Source of the DNA: Geodermatophilus poikilotrophus
GTDB lineage: Bacteria > Actinomycetota > Actinomycetes > Mycobacteriales > Geodermatophilaceae
DNA: 64,000 bases
Reading direction: 5' to 3'
Assembly: GCF_900111455.1 (NCBI RefSeq)
Contig: NZ_FOIE01000001.1
Coordinates: 1 to 64,000 of the forward strand
Shown: positions 39,368 through 46,875 of the stretch, piece after piece
Layout of the letters: each line of letters opens with the position of its first letter
Numbering within the stretch: the first letter of the stretch is position 1
Program-made: the position numbers and the translations under genes
The notes under the pieces: model-generated
The model's input: only the letters and a program-made list of their open reading frames with translations
What the model was told of the DNA's origin: nothing
Database searches by the model: none

Positions 39368-40501
39368 TCACCAGCGGAGCGCCTGGTCGAGCCGGTCGGC
39401 CGCCTCACGCTGCTGCGCCGGACCGACGTGGCTGTAGATGTCCGCCGTGATGGCGTACGACGAGTGGCCCAGGTGTTCCTGGACGACCTTGGTGTGCGTG
39501 CCGGCCGCCAGCAGGAAGCTCGCCGCGGAGTGCCGCAGGGTGTGCAAGGTGACGCCGCGGAGGCCTGCTCGCTCCGCGAGGACCTCGAAGCGGCGCAGCA
39601 CGTTGCGGGGCTCGAGCGGGGTCCCGATCTCGGTGGTGAAGACCAGCCCGTGCTCCTGCCAGGCTCCGGCGGTCATGCGCTGTTCCTCCAGTTGCCGGGT
39701 CCGGTGGGCCCGGAGGGTCTCGATGGCCGAGCGGGGGAGTGGCACGGTCCGGCGGGACTTGTCGGTCTTGGGCTCGTCGAGGCGCAGTCCCTGGGAGGTT
39801 CGGGAGAGGGTCCAGCGCACCCGCAGCAGCCCGGCGTCGAGGTGGATGTCCGACCAGTGCAGGGCCAGCGCCTCGCCGCGGCGCAGCCCGGTGGCGAGCA
39901 TCAGACGGAACAGGGTCTCCAGCCGGTCGCCCCTGATCGCCTCGAGGAGCGCCTGCGCCTGCTCCGCGGTCAGGTGAGGTGCGTCCTTGCGCTCGACGCT
40001 GGGCCGCTTCACTGCTGCTGCGGGGTTGCTGCGGAGCAGTCCGTCGCGGGCTGCGATTTCCAGGGCCGACCGGAGGACGGTGTAGATCGTCCGGATCGTC
40101 GAGCCGGATAGGCCAGCGCCCCGCTTGGTGACGACGAGCGCTTCGACATCGGACGGACGCAAGCGGCCGAGCGCGATCGTCCCGATTGTGGGCACGAGAT
40201 GGGTGCGGGCGAGGGTGGCGTAGAGGTCCTTGGTGGCCTGCTTGCGGTCGCTGGCGGCCAGCGACTTGGTGATCCAGTCCTCGAGCCACGCGGCGACAGT
40301 CATGGAGGCGTCCTTGATCGGTGCTCCGGACTCGATTCGCTCCCGGGCATCGCGAAACTTGGCTCGGACCTCCGCCTGCGTCTTGCCGTAGACAGTCCGC
40401 CGCTTCAGGGTGCCGTGGTTATCCCGGTAGCTGAGTTCGGCCGACCAGGTGCCGTCCTTGCGCTTGAAGATCGACCCTTCACCATTCGCTCGTCGTGCCA
40501 C
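39368..40501 (-). CDS. int: tyrosine-family site-specific integrase
   Basis: This 377-residue phage/ICE integrase has an AP2-like arm-binding N-terminus (GEGSIFKRKDGTWSAELSYRD). A SAM-like core-binding domain follows (SMTVAAWLEDWITKSL...LVPTIGTIALGRLRPSDVEAL). The catalytic domain has Arg in LATGLRRGEALAL, HTLRHSAASFLLAAG (His-x-x-Arg), GHSSYAITADIYSHV and the terminal Tyr within that last segment. The GTG at 40501 has GGAGG six bases upstream. It points toward tRNA-Pro and ends about 105 bases from it, the standard layout of a tRNA-integrated element. Confidence 0.95.
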   Translation of the reverse strand: MARRANGEGSIFKRKDGTWSAELSYRDNHGTLKRRTVYGKTQAEVRAKFRDARERIESGAPIKDASMTVAAWLEDWITKSLAASDRKQATKDLYATLARTHLVPTIGTIALGRLRPSDVEALVVTKRGAGLSGSTIRTIYTVLRSALEIAARDGLLRSNPAAAVKRPSVERKDAPHLTAEQAQALLEAIRGDRLETLFRLMLATGLRRGEALALHWSDIHLDAGLLRVRWTLSRTSQGLRLDEPKTDKSRRTVPLPRSAIETLRAHRTRQLEEQRMTAGAWQEHGLVFTTEIGTPLEPRNVLRRFEVLAERAGLRGVTLHTLRHSAASFLLAAGTHTKVVQEHLGHSSYAITADIYSHVGPAQQREAADRLDQALRW

Positions 40502-40667
40502 TCCGATCCTCCAGCTCGAGTTTCCTGGACGTCCGCCGCTGGTCAGCGGGCTGCGGGGCCGCTCCTCATGCCCGGCCGAACTCACCACGGACGCGCATGG
40601 TGCGGGCTCCGGTCCGGCCAATCGGTGGATGAACGCGGAGTTGTCCACAGATCCCGAGCCGAGACGG

Positions 40668-40973
40668 CTACTCGCTACTTCTCCTCCGGCGGCGGGGATC
40701 GTCGGTCCGACGTCGTGACGACCGCGCTGCTGCGACCTCGTCCATCGCCGTCCGCACGGCCTGCGGGGGCGTCGCCAACTGGCGGACGTACCGCTCGAGT
40801 TCGGCGCGGGAGAGGCGGCAGCTGCGGCCGATGTGCACGGGGCGCAGGTCGCCGGCCTTCATGAGGGCGTACACCTTGGTGCGGCCGATGTTGAGGACGA
40901 TGGCCGCCTCCTCGGGGGTCAGCAGGAGGGAGCTCCTGGCCAGGATGTCCTGCAACGGCTCGGGGTCGCCCAT
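40668..40973 (-). CDS. xis: excisionase-like MerR/HTH_17 DNA-binding protein
   Basis: The 101-residue protein has a winged-helix domain of the excisionase type: LLLTPEEAAIVLNIGRTKVYALMKAGDLRPVHIGRSCRLSRAELERYVRQL. A basic tail (SSRRRTDDPRRRRRSSE) follows. Such proteins partner an adjacent integrase and set excision versus integration. It is transcribed in the same direction as int, 166 bases upstream of it. Confidence 0.85.
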   Translation of the reverse strand: MGDPEPLQDILARSSLLLTPEEAAIVLNIGRTKVYALMKAGDLRPVHIGRSCRLSRAELERYVRQLATPPQAVRTAMDEVAAARSSRRRTDDPRRRRRSSE

Positions 40974-41363
40974 GTCGTTCCCTCTCCGGATCTCCGCTCC
41001 ACCGGCGGCCGTCTGCGGTTTCCATGCGCGGGTGACGGCCGGGCTGCGATGCGTCCCTCGACCATGGCGGAGCGGCCTCCGGTGTTTCTCCGGTCTTGCT
41101 CCGGTCAGCAGGGCCGGTGGCCACGGGTGCTGGAGTCCCGGTTCAGCTACACCTCCGGTCCACGGACGCTGCTACCGAAGGCGGACGGGAGGGGAACTGG
41201 AGGACGCCGTGGTACCGCGGGTGCGCGCTGCTGGGCCGGGTAGCTGCCACCGGAGGCCGGCAGGAGGAGTACTGGAGGACGCCGTGGCGAGGCGGGCCTG
41301 GGCTGCCGCCGTACCGGATGTCCCTGCGGGGCCTGCAGAACGAGCGCTCTGCCGGCGGAGGTG
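40974..41363. other. 390-base intergenic region with a degenerate 75-base tandem repeat
   Basis: No convincing gene is seen. ACTGGAGGACGCCGTGG occurs at 41196-41212 and again at 41271-41287. It lies inside a degenerate 75-base tandem unit whose upstream parts (GCTACCGAAGGCGGACGGGAGG versus GCCACCGGAGGCCGGCAGGAGG, compared in pieces) also correspond. The repeat lies just beyond the stop of the zinc-finger gene on the minus strand. Confidence 0.55.
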
Positions 41364-41879
41364 TCAGCGAGGTCGGTCTCGGAGGCGCCAGGTGGGATGG
41401 TGCGCTTCGGCGGCGCGGAAGCCGACGGGGTCCCGGCAGTGGTAGGCGGCCAGGACGGCGTCGAGGGCAGCCGACAGGCCTGCAAGGTCGCGGTCGTAGA
41501 TCCGGCCGTCATTGAGCTGCGCAGCCAACTCCGCAAGGGCTTGGGGCCAGTCGTGTCGGGTGAGCGGCTGTCGTGTGGGGACCTGCACGCGTCGTTCGAC
41601 GATCTGCACCGCCGCCCTGCCAGAGGCCGCGGCGCGAGTCTGCTCCCAGGCTCGGTGCCGGCAGGTGGCCGAACACCACTTGGGGATCGGCCCCCGGGCT
41701 CGCGCAGTGATCGGCCCACCACACCACCCGCAGGCCGTCGCGGCGGCCCGCCGCTCCGGACGGCCCCCGGCCTCCTTCGGGGCGGAGCGGACCTTTGTCG
41801 TCGGCGATTGCTGGGCCTGCTGGCGCCGTTTCCGCTCGCGCTGTCGAGCCCGGTACTCAGGGGTGCCGCGGTTTCCCAT
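41364..41879 (-). CDS. zinc-finger-like hypothetical protein of the island
   Basis: The 171-residue protein has a very basic N-terminus (YRARQRERKRRQQAQQ). Next comes a four-cysteine zinc-binding pattern CGWCGGPI...PKWCSATCRHRAWEQTRA (about 55-85), like MYM/FCS-type fingers. The C-terminus is helical (LAELAAQLNDGRIYDRDLAGLSAALDAVLAAYH). Proteins with this C-x2-C...C-x3-C-R-x-R/A-x-W-E pattern are common cargo near integrases of actinobacterial elements; function is unknown. The ATG at 41879 is used. Confidence 0.75.
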   Translation of the reverse strand: MGNRGTPEYRARQRERKRRQQAQQSPTTKVRSAPKEAGGRPERRAAATACGWCGGPITARARGPIPKWCSATCRHRAWEQTRAAASGRAAVQIVERRVQVPTRQPLTRHDWPQALAELAAQLNDGRIYDRDLAGLSAALDAVLAAYHCRDPVGFRAAEAHHPTWRLRDRPR

Positions 41880-41913
41880 GCTAGCGATGGTGCTGACGGT
41901 CCTCCTGTAACTC

Positions 41914-41979
41914 GTCACCACGAGTTGGGGAGGCTCCTGGGTGCATGAGGTGTGTGACACTTGATCTTGATGCTTCTCC
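41914..41979. repeat. left copy of an imperfect direct repeat flanking the XRE-Mrr-STAND gene
   Basis: The 66-base segment begins GTCACCACGAGTTGG and ends TGATCTTGATGCTTCTCC. It aligns with 46517-46579, sharing GTCAC-ACGAGTTG, GCTCC, GTGCA-GA, GTGTGAC, TGATCTTGA and CTTCTCC in order. The two copies are 4.6 kb apart, one on each side of the large gene. The left copy also carries the perfect hairpin AACTCGT-cacc-ACGAGTT (41909-41926). Confidence 0.65.
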
Positions 41980-42168
41980 GGTGGGCCTGACGCTGACCGA
42001 GCACCGTGGCCAGTCGCATGCAACGGCCGGTTCCGGTCGGTGGACGGGGCGGCGGGTCTCCGGTACCACCGTACGGTCCCGCTCCAGGTCGCTGCGCGGC
42101 CGAGTCTCGGACATCGCTGCCTGCATGACGGGTCCACGTGCTGCCCGAGGGAGCGCCGAGGACTCAGG

Positions 42169-42197
42169 TTGGACCGTACGCACTAGATGCGTACGAT
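42169..42197 (+). promoter_or_regulatory. promoter of the XRE-Mrr-STAND gene (leaderless)
   Basis: TTGGAC (42169-42174), a 17-base spacer and TACGAT (42192-42197) form a near-consensus promoter. The ATG begins 7 bases after the -10 element, so the transcript should start at or next to the A of the ATG and be leaderless. No ribosome-binding site is needed. Confidence 0.75.
42175..42195. promoter_or_regulatory. perfect palindromic operator inside the promoter
   Basis: CGTACGCA (42175-42182) and TGCGTACG (42188-42195) are perfect inverted arms around CTAGA. They fill the spacer and overlap the -10 hexamer. A dimeric helix-turn-helix protein bound here would shut off the gene. The obvious candidate is the XRE domain of the gene's own product. 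Confidence 0.75.
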
Positions 42198-42203
42198 CGA
42201 GGC

Positions 42204-45200
42204 ATGGATCAGCGCCTGGGTCGTCTACTTCGCGAGGCGCGCGAACGGCTGGGACTCGAACAGGCCCAAGTGGCAGCGCACCTCGGAGTCGGGCAACAGG
42301 CCGTTAGTACCTGGGAACATGGGCGCTCCCGGCCGCGACGCGCCATGCTCCGGGACCTTGCCCATGTGTTGGGCGTCGCGGAGGAAGTCCTCCTTGATGC
42401 GGGCGGATACGCCACCGCAGCAGCCGCCCGGGTTCTGCCTCCACGCTCTGCCGCGTTACCACTCGCCAGCCTGCCGCCGGATCGATTCGAGGACCTGGCC
42501 ACTGAAATTCTTCAACTTCTCCACCCGGGAGGTCACGCAAGTCGCTTCGGTGGCCCAGGAGAAAAGCAGCACGGCATTGATGTTCTAGTTGCCGGATCAG
42601 ATGGGCATAACTTAGCGACAGGACAGTGCAAGCGTCATCTGCAGTTCGGCGCGGTGGCCGTCAGCGGCGCTGTTCATGCGGCCACAATCGAGGCTGACCG
42701 CCACTACTTGTTTCTCTCCCGCAATACCGCTTCACCTGGCGCCCGTCAAGAAATCGGAAGATACCCCGCTTGGGAGTTGTGGGACGGTGAAGACATCTCA
42801 CGATACATCCGTTCGCTGCCACTCGATCGGGCGGTTAGGATCGTCGATACCTACTTCCCGGGGCATCGCGAAGCATTTCTCGGAGTCCGGAGAGCCGGAC
42901 CTTGGCTAGTTCCAGAGGACCACTTCGCGCAAGGTCGAGGCCAGCTCGTAAGTCACGATTGGAGCCTTGTTGGACGCGCGGACCTCGTCGACCGGCTAGC
43001 GGCGACCCTCTACGGGTCTGCCGGCAGTGTTGCGGTTGTCGTTGGTCGCGGCGGAACTGGAAAGACCCGACTGCTCCGCGCCGTGGCGGAAGCTGCTCCG
43101 GACAATGACACTCAGGTGCTGGTATTGCCAGGCGGGGTCGAGGTGGAGCCGGAAGCCTTCGAACTGCTGCTGGGTGAACGTTCGCTCGTCATACTTATTG
43201 ACGACGCCCACGAGCGCGACGACCTCAACTATGTGATCTCTGGAATCTGGCGTCAGAATGCTCGCGCCAACATTCTTATCGCGACACGACCGTACCGGTG
43301 GGACGCCATTCGAAGCGATCTCAGCCGCAACCCGCTAGCACCTGAGGAGCCCCTATCTTTCATGCTCGGCGATCTCTCGTCTGCCGAGGCTGAAGCACTG
43401 GCGCGCCAAGCCCTGGGCGAATTGTCACACGAGGCAGTCGTCCATCGGCTCGCGCGGTTGACTCGCGATTGCCCGCTCGTCACGGTCGTTGGGGGTGTTT
43501 TAATCCGCCGGGGGCAATTGGACCCCGGACTCGTGGGCCAAGACGATCACGTCCGTCAGCTGATCCTCCGCAGCTTTCACAACGCGCTCGTCGCAGATCC
43601 GATCGTCGTGGATCCGGACGTACGCAGCGCTGTTCTTGATGCGGTAGCGGCTCTCCAGCCATTCCGTACCGAAGATGACGCCTTCCGTACGGCGATCAGC
43701 ACCTTGATCGGCAGGCCGTTCGACGTTGTGAACAAGCACCTTCGGAGTCTTGAGGACGCCGGCATCCTCCGCCGACGCGGGGCTTCGCTGCGTATCGTGC
43801 CCGATCTGCTTGGCGACGTTGTCTTGACCGACGCTTGCTACGACGACAGGACGCTGCTCCCGACCGGCTACCTGGACCGCGTCCGGTCGGTGACGGACGG
43901 GCAGGCCTTGCAACACCTTTTCGTCAACGTCAGTCGTGTCGACTGGCAAATCCGCCAGCGGGAACCCGCGATCCCCTCATTGGTTGACTCCCTTTGGGAG
44001 CCACTCGAAGCCGAGTTGCGCGGTGCTGACATCCCTGGTCGTCAGAAGCTAATTAGGCTCCTGGCGCGTGTGGCCTACTATCAGCCGGCTCGCGTCATCA
44101 AGATTGCGCGGTGGTTGATCGACAACCCCACCGATGAGGTAGTGGACTCCCATTCAGCGTGGGCCTACCTCAGAAAGCCCAGCTATCAAGATGTTCGCAA
44201 CGCCATGCCACCGATGCTCAAAGCCGCTGCGTACGACCTCGAAACGCTGCCAGAGGCCTTGAACATGCTTTGGAAACTCGCCCAGAACGATGCTCGATCG
44301 ACGAACCAATACCCCGATCACGCGGTGCGCGTTATTAAGGATCTCGCGGCGTATGAGATTGGGAAGCCGCCGGCGTACAACGATGCCGTGGTTGACGTCG
44401 CCTCGGCTTGGTGCGCCAGCACGACGCAGCACCTAAGCCCCTTCGACGTGCTCGAGCCCCTCCTAGCCACGGAGGGAACTCGACAGACCTACCAGGAGTA
44501 CACGCTCACTTTTCAACCGTTCCCGCTCAATGTGGACGTGGTCAACCCGATCCGCCAACGAGTCCTCGCACTAGCCATGCAGGAGGTGCGGACCGAGGAG
44601 GTCCGGCGTGCGGTCGCGGGCATCCAGTGTCTCGGATCCTCGCTGCGCTACCCCACCGGCATGCACGGCCGTCCAGTATCGAGCGAGGAGCGTGACCGCT
44701 GGACGCCTGGCTTCGTAGACACGATCCAACAGCTGGGGACCATCGCAGCCGAACTCGATCTGGATCCCGTGGTACTGGTTGCAATGAGAACGGCTCTCAA
44801 CTGGCATGCCGCCTACTCGAAGTCCGCGACTCAACCAGTCGCAGAGGCGGTCATCCGGAGCCTCCGTAGCGATCTGCCGGATCGGGTCGCATTGATCCTG
44901 CATGACGGCTGGGGACATCTCATCTACGACCGTGAGCATGACTATGACCGCGCCCAGGAGAGGATCCAGCGCCGTCTGCAAGACGCCGTATCCGATCTCG
45001 CGGCGTTGCCAGATGACGACGTCCTTGACCTGATAACGGAACGCTTGTCGAAGGAGCGGATGGCTTTCGGGCCCAACAAGGCTCACCCGGGACCACTCAT
45101 CTCCGAGCTGGTGAAGGCCAGGCCGTGGCTCGCGGCGCGCTTCGTCGACTTGGCTCTCAGTGGAGATGAACCAGCGCTTGAGCCGACATTGCCCGTGGTT

Positions 45201-46289
45201 CTTGCGACGGAGGCGGAACTTGATGCTGAGGCCGCGATGAGGCGCGCGCACGAGTTGATCGCCCGTGACGACCCAGCTATCACCCTGGCAGTCGCACAGT
45301 CTATTGGCTGGAATCGGGGACGTCGGCCACTAGCAGAGGGCGAGCGCGAGTTGCTCCTGAACTTCGCGATTCATCCCGACCCGGCAGTCCGTCAGGCTCC
45401 AGCGGTCGTGGCGCAGCGCCTCGCTGAGGAGGACCCGGTGGCCGCCTGTGAACTGGCCGCGGCGGTCGACTTTTCGGACAATCCACGACTGGCAGACGAG
45501 GTGTTCATTTGCTTCGCAAAGCCTTTCGGACTCGATTGGGAGATGTTTACCAAGGCGCAGGTTGGGGTCATTCGAGACCGTCTTGTTGCTCTGTCGGACA
45601 TCGACGAACATTCGATCACCGAACTTCTTGCCGAGCGGTCTGCCGTGGAACCTGGGTGGGTTATCGACCTACTTCAAGACCGTGTCGCCCTCGGGGAAGG
45701 CCTGGAGGATTTGGGCGACTATCGCCCCATGCCGTTCAACTGGGGGAACCGTCTGCGCGTCCGTGAACATGAAGACTTCAACACGCACCTGCGGCGGCTG
45801 CACGCGTGGATCGCGGCAGCGCCAGACTCATGGGTACGGAGAGAAGCGGGTAGTGAGCTATTTCGGGAGGTAGCTCGCCCTTACGACGACGCCGTACTCG
45901 CGGTCTTGGAGGATGCGCTCGAGTCCACCAACCTAGACGACATCGATGCGGTGGCTGCCGTGCTGCACAAGGCGCACCGAACGTTCATCTGGGACTTTCC
46001 AGACTTCGTGCGAACCGCTCTGCATGCTGCGGCCCGCTTCGGCCAAGGCTGCCATGACGGTATGGTCGGTGCGCTCTGGGGCGCGACTATCGCTGGCACT
46101 CGAATGGGCACACCAGGACAACCGTTCCGCGAAGACATCGAGCAGCGCGACCGATCGAAGGATACCGCCGCGAAGATGCCTCGAGGATCGCTTGAAGAGA
46201 CATTCTATCGAAACATCGCGGCTTCGGCTGAACGCGACATTGCTCGAAGTCAAGGCGACGACTTGCCAGATGACGGTCGCGATTGGTAG
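42204..46289 (+). CDS. XRE-HTH + Mrr-like nuclease + STAND NTPase fusion (Avs-like defence protein)
   Basis: The 1361-residue protein has four parts. Residues 3-62 form an XRE helix-turn-helix (LRDLAHVLGV; QAQVAAHLGVGQQAVSTWEHG). Residues 92-215 form an Mrr-like PD-(D/E)XK nuclease: RFEDLATEILQLL, GIDVLV with Asp126, and QCKR with Gln141-Lys143. Residues 255-560 form a P-loop NTPase with Walker A GRGGTGKT (281-288), Walker B LVILIDDAHE (328-337) and LIATRPYRW. About 800 helical residues follow, resembling the repeat sensor regions of STAND proteins. In Avs systems a nuclease-STAND-sensor protein detects phage proteins and cleaves DNA (established). The added XRE domain and operator suggest autoregulation. 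Base composition is less GC-rich than the core genome. Confidence 0.85.
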   Translation: MDQRLGRLLREARERLGLEQAQVAAHLGVGQQAVSTWEHGRSRPRRAMLRDLAHVLGVAEEVLLDAGGYATAAAARVLPPRSAALPLASLPPDRFEDLATEILQLLHPGGHASRFGGPGEKQHGIDVLVAGSDGHNLATGQCKRHLQFGAVAVSGAVHAATIEADRHYLFLSRNTASPGARQEIGRYPAWELWDGEDISRYIRSLPLDRAVRIVDTYFPGHREAFLGVRRAGPWLVPEDHFAQGRGQLVSHDWSLVGRADLVDRLAATLYGSAGSVAVVVGRGGTGKTRLLRAVAEAAPDNDTQVLVLPGGVEVEPEAFELLLGERSLVILIDDAHERDDLNYVISGIWRQNARANILIATRPYRWDAIRSDLSRNPLAPEEPLSFMLGDLSSAEAEALARQALGELSHEAVVHRLARLTRDCPLVTVVGGVLIRRGQLDPGLVGQDDHVRQLILRSFHNALVADPIVVDPDVRSAVLDAVAALQPFRTEDDAFRTAISTLIGRPFDVVNKHLRSLEDAGILRRRGASLRIVPDLLGDVVLTDACYDDRTLLPTGYLDRVRSVTDGQALQHLFVNVSRVDWQIRQREPAIPSLVDSLWEPLEAELRGADIPGRQKLIRLLARVAYYQPARVIKIARWLIDNPTDEVVDSHSAWAYLRKPSYQDVRNAMPPMLKAAAYDLETLPEALNMLWKLAQNDARSTNQYPDHAVRVIKDLAAYEIGKPPAYNDAVVDVASAWCASTTQHLSPFDVLEPLLATEGTRQTYQEYTLTFQPFPLNVDVVNPIRQRVLALAMQEVRTEEVRRAVAGIQCLGSSLRYPTGMHGRPVSSEERDRWTPGFVDTIQQLGTIAAELDLDPVVLVAMRTALNWHAAYSKSATQPVAEAVIRSLRSDLPDRVALILHDGWGHLIYDREHDYDRAQERIQRRLQDAVSDLAALPDDDVLDLITERLSKERMAFGPNKAHPGPLISELVKARPWLAARFVDLALSGDEPALEPTLPVVLATEAELDAEAAMRRAHELIARDDPAITLAVAQSIGWNRGRRPLAEGERELLLNFAIHPDPAVRQAPAVVAQRLAEEDPVAACELAAAVDFSDNPRLADEVFICFAKPFGLDWEMFTKAQVGVIRDRLVALSDIDEHSITELLAERSAVEPGWVIDLLQDRVALGEGLEDLGDYRPMPFNWGNRLRVREHEDFNTHLRRLHAWIAAAPDSWVRREAGSELFREVARPYDDAVLAVLEDALESTNLDDIDAVAAVLHKAHRTFIWDFPDFVRTALHAAARFGQGCHDGMVGALWGATIAGTRMGTPGQPFREDIEQRDRSKDTAAKMPRGSLEETFYRNIAASAERDIARSQGDDLPDDGRDW

Positions 46290-46875
46290 TCGCTGGGCTC
46301 CCGCCACGGCAATTATCATCGCTGTCGGTCAGCTTTCGGACCCGTAGCGCTGTCCTGCCGGTCGCGGCGGCCATTCTGACCACCATTGCACCCTGGTCGG
46401 GTCGCTCCGCTACCGTTCGCCCTCGTTCCGTATGCCGGTCGCCGTGCGCAGGTGAACTCGCGCGGACACGCGGCCCACGGCTGAGGTCAAAGGGCATGCA
46501 GGGGTTGCTGCTATCCGTCACAACGAGTTGCGCGCTCCGAAGTGCAAGACGTGTGACGGCTCGTGATCTTGACTTCTCCAGCTGGATCGAGGTTGTGATC
46601 GACGCACTGTCGAACGATGCGACTGACTGGCCCGGGGAGCCAAGGCGAGCGACTCTTACCGGTGAACAGAAGGACTGAACTTGTTGTCGACGGATGCCTG
46701 AAGTGGCTCGGGTTCGTCACCAAGCGCCTACTACGACCCGGTCCCGGGCCGCCAGTTCCAGCGACGAGCCGACGACTAAATGACGCACTGAAACGTCTTC
46801 GCTGGGCGATGGCGGTTGCCAGTGCTGGCGAGGCCGCCGTGTCCTAAGAGCTAATTGTCACTCCCTCCAGGCACG
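46290..46875. other. 586-base intergenic region
   Basis: No gene is supported; open frames here have mixed codon use and no domain. It contains the right copy of the 65-base direct repeat. Composition is close to that of the preceding large gene and less GC-rich than the following zinc-ribbon gene. Confidence 0.6.
46517..46579. repeat. right copy of the imperfect direct repeat
   Basis: It aligns with 41914-41979 in the same orientation: GTCACAACGAGTTG, GCTCC, GTGCAAGA, GTGTGAC, TGATCTTGA, CTTCTCC. The pair brackets the XRE-Mrr-STAND gene with its promoter and may mark the edges of an inserted cassette. Confidence 0.65.

Noticed and set aside
46283..46678. A 131-residue open frame after the XRE-nuclease gene
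   Set aside because: Codon use is inconsistent, no motif is present, and it overlaps the direct repeat; treated as non-coding.
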